A stretch of 64,000 nucleotides of DNA, from assembly GCA_002314145.1 (NCBI GenBank), contig DCCG01000029.1, positions 124,001 to 188,000 of the forward strand. The letters are read 5' to 3'. Both the position numbers and the translations under genes were made by a program. Positions 8,336-17,200 of this stretch are shown here, piece after piece. Source of the DNA: Thalassolituus sp. UBA1087. GTDB lineage: Bacteria > Pseudomonadota > Gammaproteobacteria > Pseudomonadales > Oceanobacteraceae. Position 1 is the first letter of the stretch. The number at the start of each line of letters is the position of its first letter. The notes under the pieces are model-generated. The model made no database searches and was not told the DNA's origin. It saw only the letters and a list, made by a program, of their open reading frames with translations.

Positions 8336-9985
8336 ATGAAAATTGCTCAGTCACAGGTTCAGCTCAGCGGCCGTCAACAGGATACTCTGTTGTCAGCCTT
8401 TATCACCGGTCAGTCTGCGCGGGTGACCGCCGGTCAGTCCGGAGGCGACGGCAGCGGTGCATCGTCTGCCGAAGCCGGCATTCAGCTGTCATTAAGCCGC
8501 CGCATCCATGAACAGCAGCAGATCAGCCACAGCAGTCAGGTGACTGACAGTGACGGTACTGTGCAGAATTATGCTTCGCAGTTTATCAGTGAACGTCTGC
8601 TGGAACTTACCGACCAGACGCGCCTCAGCGTGTTCGCCGTTAATCCCGGAGGTAACAGCATGGGACTGGGGGTTGAAGTCGAAGTGCAGAGCATTTTCAA
8701 ACTGGAAGAAAGCTCGGCATTAAATTTCGAAGCCCTTGGTCAGGTGACCACCGAAGATGGCCGCCGGATCGATTTTATGATGGCGCTGGAATTCAGCCGT
8801 AATACTCAGGTCGAGCAGACCAACAGCTTCCGTGGCGAGCTTAATCTCATCGACCCGCTGATGATCAATCTCAATGGCGGTGCGGTGGAGTTAACCGATC
8901 AGTATTTCAGTTTTGATCTCGATGCTGATGGACAGAATGACCGCATCGCGCAGACCGCCGCCGGCAGTGGCTATCTGGTATTTGATAAAAACGGCAATGG
9001 CGAAATCGACGACGGCAGTGAAATGTTCGGCCCGCAGAGCGGCTACGGTTTCGACGAGCTGGCACAGTACGATGATGATGGTAACGGCTGGATTGATGAA
9101 AACGATGCCATCTTCAGCCAGCTCGGACTGATGCAGTTTAATGAAGACGGCTCATACGTTCAGTCGGCAACAGAAGCAGGACTGGGTGCCTTGTATCTGG
9201 GTTCCGTTGCCTCTGATTATGAAGTTCTGAATGACGACGGCGATGTTCAGGGTGTGATTAAAGGCAGCGGTGTCGCTCTGAGTGAAAGCGGAAATACGCT
9301 GTTACTGCAGGAAGTGCATCTGAGAAAAGCCCCGCAGCTCAGCGATCCTTTTTATGACAACGGCAGAGATTTTCCTGCGACCGATTTCACTGCCGGTATT
9401 CCCTCAGAAAATAACGACGGCGCTGAAGGTATCAGAATTGAATCTGCGCTCAGTTTTTTCCAGTTTGATAACACCCTATTAAACAGCCGCAATGCCGAAA
9501 CTCATGTCAGTATGAGACGGGAAGATGACCCGACCTCCGGCGCAGCCATTATGCGCGCCACCGAAGAGGAGACTACAGAAGTTCTGGCACGGCTGCGTGC
9601 GCAACAGAAGCTGCCGGCAGACTCCGCAGAGCAGGCGCTCTGGAATCAGGAAAGTGGACACAGCCAGTCGCCGTCAACAAGTAGTCAGCCAGATAAATCG
9701 CAACGAATGAATATGCGCGACTGGGTCAGCAATGTGATGCAGAACGCTGCACCGTTACAGCAGCGCGACAACAAACCTGAATTTGTGATGCGCGAAATGC
9801 CGGCGGAAGTTAAATCCCGTTCATTTAATCTCAGTGACGAGATAGGAGGGCAGAATAAAACTGAGGAAAATAAACTCAGTGATTTACGCGCCGCCATTGA
9901 GGAACTGAAACAGATGCGCCAGCAGCAACAACAGGGTGAAAAACACCTGGGGCTATACCGCGCGATAGGCCGCATGAACTGGTAA
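8336..9985 (+). CDS. Uncharacterised protein with EF-hand-like calcium motifs
   Basis: 549 residues from the ATG at 8336; the frame is open from 8225, but the upstream part is basic and unlike a conserved N-terminus. No signal peptide or membrane segment is visible. An N-terminal region resembles proteins annotated only as hypothetical in marine gammaproteobacteria. Three Asp-rich loops follow: DLDADGQND near residue 193, DKNGNGEIDDGSE near 216 and DDDGNGWIDENDA near 245. The last two are convincing EF-hand-type or dockerin-like Ca2+ loops. The C-terminal third is polar, with Gln-rich helical ends. Monocistronic, followed by two hairpins. Function unknown; a calcium-dependent structural or secreted role is only inference. 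Confidence 0.75.
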   Translation: MKIAQSQVQLSGRQQDTLLSAFITGQSARVTAGQSGGDGSGASSAEAGIQLSLSRRIHEQQQISHSSQVTDSDGTVQNYASQFISERLLELTDQTRLSVFAVNPGGNSMGLGVEVEVQSIFKLEESSALNFEALGQVTTEDGRRIDFMMALEFSRNTQVEQTNSFRGELNLIDPLMINLNGGAVELTDQYFSFDLDADGQNDRIAQTAAGSGYLVFDKNGNGEIDDGSEMFGPQSGYGFDELAQYDDDGNGWIDENDAIFSQLGLMQFNEDGSYVQSATEAGLGALYLGSVASDYEVLNDDGDVQGVIKGSGVALSESGNTLLLQEVHLRKAPQLSDPFYDNGRDFPATDFTAGIPSENNDGAEGIRIESALSFFQFDNTLLNSRNAETHVSMRREDDPTSGAAIMRATEEETTEVLARLRAQQKLPADSAEQALWNQESGHSQSPSTSSQPDKSQRMNMRDWVSNVMQNAAPLQQRDNKPEFVMREMPAEVKSRSFNLSDEIGGQNKTEENKLSDLRAAIEELKQMRQQQQQGEKHLGLYRAIGRMNW

Positions 9986-10009
9986 ATCTGAAACATAGAA
10001 AATAATCAG

Positions 10010-10074
10010 AGCGGCAGCTTTATGCCGCTATTGAGCAAAGCGGCAAAAGAGGCGGACATTATTGTCCGCCTCTT
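10010..10074 (+). terminator. Two tandem hairpins, probable terminator
   Basis: AGCGGCA (10010-10016) pairs with TGCCGCT (10023-10029). AAGAGGCGGAC (10047-10057) pairs with GTCCGCCTCTT (10064-10074) around a 6-nt loop. They follow the EF-hand-like gene by 25 bp. The second stem is strong, but only a weak T-rich stretch follows it. Confidence 0.5.
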
Positions 10075-10180
10075 CAGTGTTTATATCTGATTTTCCGGCC
10101 GCTATGCACAGCTGGCACTTTTCCTGCGTTTACCTGAACAGGTTTAAATGGTACATGAACCCTGACCAGGGAGAACGCTG

Positions 10181-10657
10181 ATGTTTAATCCAGCCAATAC
10201 ACCACTGCCGTTTGAAAACGGTTTGTCACAATATCCGTCCACCGATAAAAAGGCTGCAGCGAACACCACCGCTGCCACGGATGGTCCTCCCGGTGGAGCC
10301 TTTGCTGACCTGCTGACCACGGAACGTCAGGCACTCAATCAGGTGCCTGCGGCAGCAGCGCCCGCCAATCTGCAGCAGCAGACAGCTCAGTCTGATACGG
10401 CCGCGGATAAACAGGCGCAGAATTCTGCCATGGCCGGGGAAAGTGCTTCGCAAAAATTCCACGCTTATATGAATAAAAGCGATGCCGAAAAAATCCGTGC
10501 ATCCATGCTGCAGGAAATGGGCTTAACGGAAGAAGAGTTCCGTGAATTACCGCTGGAGGAGCAGGAAGCCATTAACCGCGAAGTGATGGAACGGCTGAAA
10601 GAGCAGGCCGGTATGAGTGAAACCGGGTTTAATATCGCCGCCCTTAGTCTGCTTTAA
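10181..10657 (+). CDS. Uncharacterised 158-residue protein
   Basis: Starts at an ATG with AGGGAGAACG upstream (near 10167). The first 85 residues are low-complexity, Ala/Thr/Gln-rich and probably disordered. The C-terminal half is a charged helical region containing MNKSDAEKIRASMLQEMG, LTEEEFRELP and EEQEAINREVMERLKEQ, a pattern I associate with short conserved proteobacterial proteins of unknown function. No signal peptide or membrane helix. The stop codon lies inside a 13-bp tandem repeat (10647-10710). It follows the EF-hand-like gene but is separated by hairpins, so it probably has its own promoter. Confidence 0.7.
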   Translation: MFNPANTPLPFENGLSQYPSTDKKAAANTTAATDGPPGGAFADLLTTERQALNQVPAAAAPANLQQQTAQSDTAADKQAQNSAMAGESASQKFHAYMNKSDAEKIRASMLQEMGLTEEEFRELPLEEQEAINREVMERLKEQAGMSETGFNIAALSLL

Positions 10658-10710
10658 GGGTCTGCTTTAAGGGTCTGCTTTAAGGGTCTGCTTTAAGGGT
10701 CCGGTTTAAG
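10647..10710 (+). repeat. 13-bp tandem repeat over a stop codon
   Basis: Four perfect copies of GTCTGCTTTAAGG run from 10647 to 10698, followed by a degenerate fifth. The first copy contains the TAA stop of the 158-residue gene. Because the unit is 13 bp, the TAA recurs in successive frames, so all three frames are closed within the array. Slipped-strand expansion is the likely origin. Confidence 0.9.
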
Positions 10711-10727
10711 CCACGGCGGCTATAATA

Positions 10728-10758
10728 ATGCCCCGCAACGGCATCCATTGCGGGGCAT
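10728..10758 (-). terminator. Hairpin terminator between convergent genes
   Basis: ATGCCCCGCAA (10728-10738) pairs with TTGCGGGGCAT (10748-10758), 11 bp with a 9-nt loop. On the minus strand it is followed by TTATTAT, so it probably ends the fabV transcript. It may also stop transcription coming from the plus strand. Confidence 0.6.
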
Positions 10759-10807
10759 GATAATATCTGTGATTGTTATTTATCAGCGTCCGGCGCCAGC
10801 CGGTGCG

Positions 10808-12010
10808 TTAAATATCGATCACATCAAACGGCACAAGCGGATTCACATCGGCGTCGTAATCGACACCCGCGACACCAAAACCGAACAGTTTCAGAAACTC
10901 GTCTTTGTATTCCTGATAGTCGGTCAGTTCACGCAGGTTGTCGTTGGTCAGGGTTGGCCACAACGCTTTACAGTGCGCCTGCACATCGTCACGCAGTTCC
11001 CAGTCATCCAGGCGCAGACGGTTTTCTTCATCTACGGCCGGCGCCTCACCATCCGCACGGAACAGACGCTCGCGGAACATGCGGTTAATCTGTTCGATAC
11101 AACCTTCGTGAATACCCAGCTCACGCATTTTCTTGAACGCCATGGCGATATACAGCGGCATTACCGGAATGGCTGAACTGGCCTGAGTCACCACACTTTT
11201 CAGCACGGCAACGTTAGCGCTGCCGTTAACCGCTTTCATTTTTTCATCAATAGCGTGAGCAGCACGGTCGAGGTCTTTTTTCGCTTCCCCTAATGCACCG
11301 TTCCAATAGATCGGCCAAGTAATTTCGGTACCGATATAGGAGTAAGCAACGGTTTTGCAGCCTTCCGCCAGCACACCGGCGTCGGCCAGCGCTGACATCC
11401 AGAGTTCCCAGTCCTGACCGCCCATCACGGTGACGGTATCGGCGATTTCCTGTTCGGTCGCCGGCTCCACTTCGGCTTCAAACAGCACGTCTTTGTTGGT
11501 ATCCACGGCCGTAGCTTTGTACACCTCACCGATGGGCTTCAGCGCAGAACGCACCACTTCGCCGCTATCCGGCAGTTTGCGCACCGGCGATGCCAGTGAA
11601 TACACCACCATATCCACCTTACCCAGATCGGCTTTGATCAGCTCAATGGTTTTGGCTTTGGCTTCGTGGCTGAAGGCATCGCCATTCAGGCTTTTGGCGT
11701 ACAGACCGGCTTCATGCGCCAGCTTGTCAAACGCCGCCGAGTTGTGCCAGCCCGCGGTACCGGCTTTCTTTTCAGTCGCCGGTTTTTCAAAGAACACACC
11801 GATGGTCGCAGCACCGGAACCGAACGCGGCAGCAATACGCGACGCCAGACCGTAGCCACTGGAAGAACCGATCACCAGCACCTTTTTCGGGCCATTGGCG
11901 ACTTCCCCCTGCTGACGGGTAACGTCAATCTGCTCTTTAACATTAACTTCGCAGCCCGTCGGGTGCGTGGTGGTACAGATGAATCCACGGATTTTCGGTT
12001 TGATGATCAT
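10808..12010 (-). CDS. fabV: Enoyl-[acyl-carrier-protein] reductase FabV
   Basis: 400 residues. Catalyses the last, NADH-dependent reduction step of the type II fatty acid elongation cycle. FabV enzymes are the large, triclosan-tolerant isoform. The N-terminus (MIIKPKIRGFICTTTHPTGC) is highly typical. The cofactor motif VIGSSSGYGLASRIA is near residues 46-60, and the catalytic Tyr-x8-Lys pair appears as YWNGALGEAK near residue 235. AAGGAT precedes the ATG. It stands alone between a hairpin and the PA4642-like gene. Confidence 0.95.
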   Translation of the reverse strand: MIIKPKIRGFICTTTHPTGCEVNVKEQIDVTRQQGEVANGPKKVLVIGSSSGYGLASRIAAAFGSGAATIGVFFEKPATEKKAGTAGWHNSAAFDKLAHEAGLYAKSLNGDAFSHEAKAKTIELIKADLGKVDMVVYSLASPVRKLPDSGEVVRSALKPIGEVYKATAVDTNKDVLFEAEVEPATEQEIADTVTVMGGQDWELWMSALADAGVLAEGCKTVAYSYIGTEITWPIYWNGALGEAKKDLDRAAHAIDEKMKAVNGSANVAVLKSVVTQASSAIPVMPLYIAMAFKKMRELGIHEGCIEQINRMFRERLFRADGEAPAVDEENRLRLDDWELRDDVQAHCKALWPTLTNDNLRELTDYQEYKDEFLKLFGFGVAGVDYDADVNPLVPFDVIDI

Positions 12011-12211
12011 GCAGATATCCTTCGCTAACAGGCGTCATACAGGGGTGGACAGGGATGGCGACAGCACGCGGGGGATCAGTATCCGTGACGCCAGACCGGG
12101 TTATCAGCCCATACTACCACCCATCGATGACAGTTTTTCAACAATAGCGCCAGCTTATAGCAGACCACTCTGGTCGGGAAGTTTAAACAACTGTGACCAG
12201 AGGGCATGACT

Positions 12212-12238
12212 GGCCCACCCGGCGGGACAGGGTGGGCC
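12212..12238 (-). terminator. GC-rich hairpin downstream of the PA4642-like gene
   Basis: GGCCCACCC (12212-12220) pairs with GGGTGGGCC (12230-12238), 9 bp, 18 bp beyond the stop of the minus-strand gene ending at 12257. There is no U-tract, so intrinsic termination would be weak. Confidence 0.4.
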
Positions 12239-12256
12239 CTCCGGATAGCAGAGAAA

Positions 12257-12550
12257 TCAGGCAGCACCGGCCGCTTTCAGCGCTTCGGCGTAGGGTTCGC
12301 TTTTACTGTGAGAGGCAATGGTCTGCAACAGGGTCACGCCGTCAGCGTTTTTAGCATTCAGATCGTGGCCTTCTTTTTTGAACAGCTCAATATAATCAGC
12401 AAAGGTTTCCGGCACCATATGACGGTAAGCACGGATCGCAGCGATATAATCCGCATCGCTGCCGTCGTAGCTGTTGGCGGTTAAAAATTCACGCAGGTGT
12501 TCTTCCGTCCATTCACCGCCGAATACTTTTTCTTTGTCTTTTTTCTGCAT
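12257..12550 (-). CDS. PA4642-like small conserved protein
   Basis: 97 residues, soluble, acidic and basic mixed. The pattern (KEKVFGGEWTEEHLREFL, then SYDGSDADYIAAIRAYRHM and FKKEGHDLNAKNADGVTLL) matches my recollection of the PA4642 family, whose function is unknown. The C-terminal segment is reminiscent of a single ankyrin-like turn. The ATG is preceded by AGAGGTATT about ten bases upstream. Monocistronic, between fabV and a repeat-rich spacer. Confidence 0.7.
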   Translation of the reverse strand: MQKKDKEKVFGGEWTEEHLREFLTANSYDGSDADYIAAIRAYRHMVPETFADYIELFKKEGHDLNAKNADGVTLLQTIASHSKSEPYAEALKAAGAA

Positions 12551-12592
12551 AATTCAATACCTCTTTTCTGTGCTTCTTTCTATGCTTTTTTA

Positions 12593-12994
12593 GGTGAAGC
12601 CAACGAATTTTTTCGTTCTTCACCTTGCCTTATGGGCAGTGCTTACCCTACAAATTTTTGATTTGTTTTTTTGGCAACAAATCTTCGATCATGATCGCGT
12701 TACCGAGACAGGCTATGCGCGGTAAATGCCAGAGAGAAAGCGGAGTGTATAAGCCATAGATACTCGCTCGCCCTTCGGGCCGCCTGTTCAGGCGTTCTGC
12801 CAAAGTGGTGGGCAGTGCCCACCCTACAGATTTTTAAACCTTGCCAGCAACACAGATAGCGATCCGCGCTTATTTTTCATTACTCCGATAAGCGTTTGCG
12901 AGGCAGTCAGCGCAAGGCAAAAATGGACAGGGAAGCGGAGTGTATAACTATACATGAGCATTGCCTGTCCATTTTTAACGCCGCGATGACAACG
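12593..12994. repeat. Repeat-rich intergenic spacer with two related REP-like units
   Basis: The 455-bp gap 12551-13005 has no credible gene. It contains the inverted repeat GGTGAA...TTCACC around AACGAA/TTCGTT (12593-12624). TGGGCAGTGC(T/C)(T/C)ACCCTACA(A/G)ATTTTT occurs twice (about 12633 and 12809). Two diverged copies of a roughly 60-bp unit both end in GAAGCGGAGTGTATAA (near 12736 and 12932). This is the signature of dispersed palindromic elements, probably present elsewhere in the genome. Confidence 0.65.
12919..12976. repeat. Long nested palindrome within the REP-like unit
   Basis: AAAAATGGACAGG (12919-12931) is perfectly inverted as CCTGTCCATTTTT (12964-12976). Between them TGTATA-AC-TATACA forms a second, inner stem. 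A transcript would fold into a long hairpin. It lies 29 bp downstream of the trmB stop, so it may also act as a 3' stabiliser for that minus-strand mRNA. Confidence 0.8.
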
Positions 12995-13005
12995 CAGCTA
13001 GCTTA

Positions 13006-13758
13006 TCAACCAATTTTTCGATACATCAGATCCCACACCCCATGCCCCTTAGTCTCGCCCCGCTTTTCGAACTTGGTCAGCGGACGATGTTCCGGGCGTG
13101 GTACGCAATTGCCTTTGCCGGCAATATTTTCATAGCCTTCTTCTGCGTCCATCACTTCCAGCATATGTTCCATATAGTTTTCCCAATCGGTAGCCATATG
13201 GAAAATACCGCCGGGTTTTAAAATACGGCGTAACGTCTGGGCGAATTCTGTCTGTACGATACGGCGCTTATGGTGTTTTTTCTTGTGCCATGGATCGGGG
13301 AAAAACAGCTGTATGGTATCAATGCTGTTGTCCGGAATTAATTTAAGCACTTCGATGGCATCGTCTTTATAGGTGCGCAGGTTGGTCACCCCGGCTTCTT
13401 CCGCCAGGTTCAGCAGTGAGCCTACGCCGGGCAGATGCACTTCTACGCCGATAAAATCTTTTTCCGGTGCGGCTTTGGCCATTTCCACCAGCGAGTTGCC
13501 CATGCCGTAACCGATTTCCAGTACCACATGGCCGTCGCGGCCAAATACGTCCACCGGATTAATCGGGCCCTGCTCCAGCGTTAACCCCATCACCGGCCAC
13601 TGGCGATCCAGTGCGCCCTGCTGGCCTTTGGTTAAGCGTCCGGCGCGGATAACAAAGCTTTTAATACCACGACGGTACTGTGGCTTTTCACCATGCTCAT
13701 CGCTGGCTTGTTGTTCGTCACCCAGGGGCAACTGGTCTTCTGTCTTTTCGTCTGCCAC
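13006..13758 (-). CDS. trmB: tRNA (guanine-N7-)-methyltransferase TrmB
   Basis: 250 residues. Methylates N7 of G46 in tRNA with S-adenosylmethionine. Shows the SAM-binding EIGYGMGNSL near residue 70, FIGVEVHLPGVG, and the TrmB-specific LFFPDPWHKKKHHKRR near residue 145, plus the C-terminal TKFEKRGETKGHGVWDL. The N-terminal 30 residues are polar and variable, as usual. It begins 12 bp after the DUF423 gene on the same strand and is probably cotranscribed with it. Confidence 0.95.
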   Translation of the reverse strand: MADEKTEDQLPLGDEQQASDEHGEKPQYRRGIKSFVIRAGRLTKGQQGALDRQWPVMGLTLEQGPINPVDVFGRDGHVVLEIGYGMGNSLVEMAKAAPEKDFIGVEVHLPGVGSLLNLAEEAGVTNLRTYKDDAIEVLKLIPDNSIDTIQLFFPDPWHKKKHHKRRIVQTEFAQTLRRILKPGGIFHMATDWENYMEHMLEVMDAEEGYENIAGKGNCVPRPEHRPLTKFEKRGETKGHGVWDLMYRKIG

Positions 13759-13770
13759 GTATCGGCCCTG

Positions 13771-14163
13771 TTATTCAGATTCTTGTGTGTTCAGTTTGCT
13801 GGCGGCAACCAGCAGCATTGCCCAGCCAATCAACCAGCTGACACCGCCAAACGGCGTAATAATACCCAGCGGCCGGATACCACTCAGCGTCATAAGATAG
13901 AGACTGCCGCAGAACAGGATCAACCCCGCCAGCATCATATTGGCGGACCATTGCAGCCAGCGGTTGTCCGGCTTGAGCATCAGCCAGGCACCGAGGCCGA
14001 GCAATACGGCTGAATGCACCAGATGATAGAGCACGGCGGTGTGATATACCGTCATCATGGCGTCATCCAGCACACCTTTCAGCCCATGAGCACCAAACGC
14101 CCCCAGTGCCACGGCACTGAAACCGGCCACGGATGCGACCGTCAGGGTGGTTTTCGCCTGCAT
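13771..14163 (-). CDS. DUF423 small integral membrane protein (YgdD-like)
   Basis: 130 residues from the ATG at 14163; the frame is open further upstream to 14259 but without family resemblance. Four hydrophobic helices and the AxGAFGAHGLK motif near residue 20 define the DUF423 family of inner-membrane proteins of unknown function. The conserved GxPFGG-like segment appears as IITPFGGVSWLIGW near the C-terminus. First gene of a probable two-gene unit with trmB. Confidence 0.88.
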   Translation of the reverse strand: MQAKTTLTVASVAGFSAVALGAFGAHGLKGVLDDAMMTVYHTAVLYHLVHSAVLLGLGAWLMLKPDNRWLQWSANMMLAGLILFCGSLYLMTLSGIRPLGIITPFGGVSWLIGWAMLLVAASKLNTQESE

Positions 14164-14283
14164 AACCGTCTCTCTCGCAAAGTATGAGGACGGGATTATA
14201 GAGGAACAGAAGAGTGACGTCACAGCACCAGTCCGCGTAATAGCTGATACAATGATCACTATCTGTCATATGGATGAAAGCGT

Positions 14284-17200
14284 ATGTTTCAAACCTTTAT
14301 GAATAAGCTCAAAAGATCCGCCATGTCTGAAGATATCAGGCTTTTGAGAACAGCGTGTACGGTCATGGATATGGCAGACCCGGGCCTGGCAGCCGAAGTT
14401 GCTGACTATGTGTTAACCGGTCAGCCTGAATCCTGTCTGATCCGGATTCAGAATCTTGAGCCTACCATGGGCAATTATGCTCCCGGCAGCCATATATGGG
14501 AGGAACCAAGCCAGAAATACGCCGCCGAAAACAGCGAAATATTCCGCAGCATTCCTGATTTCTTAGCATCAGAAACCATTCAGAATCCTTACGTTTTACA
14601 GCGCTTTTCTATTGTAATTAATACCTGTTCCGGCGATCACAGCTTCCCTTATCAACAAACCCAAATCAAGGGATGGTTTGGTAACATGCTTGCTCTGTTT
14701 GATGATATATCGAGCCGGTTTGATGCCAATGAAAACGGGCGGAAAATACTCTGCCCTGATCGCGATACTCTTATTGAAATAGCAGAACTCTTTAATATCC
14801 CCTCATACTATGTAGATGCCTTTATCCTTGAGGGAGACCCTGGTAATTATAAAAACCATGGCACATTTATTCCTTACCTCAGGGAAACTACCAATTGGAT
14901 TGACCTCCTCTCATCTACCGAGTATCAGGAAAAAGTTAAAACAATGAAAGTTTCTGCCAGAGAAGCAGTTTGCCATCAATTAAAAAAAGAAATGGGCACT
15001 CTTCCTGAAACACTAATGCCACTATTGGCACAGCTTCTGACCGACAGGTCGAAAATAGTCCGCCAAGTATCCGATAAGCTTTCAGGTAAAATTCCTGCAC
15101 AGGAATTTAGTAATTACCTTAAAGAAAATTATGGGTCAGAAAAATCAGATGCAAGAAGGCGTTGGATAAACCTGGCCTCAGATCTTCCTGAAGGAGATAC
15201 TCTTCTGTACCACTGGGCTTCCACAGAAAATACTGAATCTGTCAGGAATTATATCCTTGAGATACAGGAACGTATCCAAATAAAAAACGGAACCTCAGAT
15301 ATTCCTGGCGGTCCTATACCAGCTTATCAACCTGATATACATATACCGGATGACTGGCATACCAGAATACGTGAAACACTGGATGCTATGATAAGAAAAG
15401 AAATTCGGGATATTAGTCATCTGGAAGAATTGCTGGAAAATCCGGATATTGATCAGGAAAGAGAATTGCCTGGCAGAGCGTTTCGTGAGATAGACTATGT
15501 CAGGTCAAAGAAGCGACTTGCTGACTATAAAAGTACAGAAAATACAGATATTGAAACCTATCTGAAAGCATTAAAATCCAGATCTGACTATACCAGGCAT
15601 ACTGTGGTTGCGCGGGCCGCAGAGAGGGCTGGGCTATTTAAATCAGATGATATCATCCTGCTTCAATACCTGAGGCACAAATGGTGCCTTGAGAGTAATT
15701 ACATCCCCTACAATGACGAAAAGTTTATTAAACTGGCAGAAAGAGAAATCATAGATTTCAGACAGCTTTCATCAATATTCCGTCAGCATAATCAGGATAT
15801 TTTTCCTCTCATAGAAAGATTATTAAACGAGTACGATGAAAGGTTTATAGATAAACTCCCGTTTAACCCAGAAACCATATCAGTCTGGCAATTCTTTACG
15901 GAGAATCCGGACTACATAAACAAAGGCTTAAAAGGTAATCCTGTCACTGAAAGCTATTATGATGCATCTGCTATTACCGCCAGAACACTGTACCTCCTTA
16001 GCCTGTTTCCGGATATTCCTCCGCAATGGGAACCAGAGGTTTATAAACATGCCGTAGGAAAACATAAACTGGTAAAAAAATATGCTCAGAAAGCAGCAGA
16101 AAAATCGGGAGTCAGATTGTCCAACATTACCACCCACCTGACATCCGGAAACAGAGATGAAAAAATATCCGCAGTCCAATGGCTCGGGAGACTTAAAGAA
16201 GAATCCACTGTCAGCGATTTGTATAAAGCCCTGGGTAAAGAAAAAGATTTATCTGTTAAAGCTGTCATTCTTGATGCGCTGGAGAGCCTTGGAGAAGACC
16301 TTTCTGAATTTACAACCATTCCTGGCTTGAAAGCCGAAGCAGATAAAGGTTTGCAGAAACCAATACCAGTCTCTCTAAGGTCTTTCCCAAAGGAAAGCAT
16401 ACCTTCACTGTCATTTACGGATGGAGCCCCGGTTCCATCAGACCTCGTATTCTGGTGGATCATTCTTGCAGTGAAACTGGTTGAACCTCAAGGAAACAGT
16501 TTGTTTAAACGATATACGGGTCTTATGGACAGAGAAAGCCAGGAGAGGTTAGGACTATTCCTTATTTCAACATTTATTTCTACTGACACGCCAACTGCCA
16601 GCGATGAGGAATGTGCTGAATATGCACGACTTCATCAGGAAAGGCGCTTTAAAAACTATAAAAGTTATGCAGAAAAATACAACGATGAAAAATACAGAAA
16701 TTTTACGCTGGAAGATGCCTATAAATCTCTGTTCAGAGAGAAAAAATCAAAGATCATTGGCTCAGCAATAAAGAATAAAGGCATATTGGGGCTTATCTCT
16801 GAGCTCAACAGCCTGGACACCCTTGAGCTATTAAAACCCTACATGCGAAAACATTACACCAGACGCGCGCAGATAGAAGTATTACTGACGGTTATAGGCA
16901 GGTTTGATGATGACAGATTTATTCAGTTCCTGCTGGCAACAGTACAACAAAACCGAACAGAATCGGTACAAAAAACAGCCATATCACTCATAGAAAAAAT
17001 CGCTGAAAGAAAGCAGTGGAGCAGGCTGGAACTGGCTGAACGTACAATACCGTCTGCGGGGCTTGAGGGTATTGACGCACCAACCGCATTTTCATATGGC
17101 CATCGCTCTCTGGCGCTCACGTTAAGCAAAGATCTTAAGCTACAACTATTGAACGAAAAGCATGAGCCAATCAAAGCTCTTCCACAGGCTGTTCCGGACG

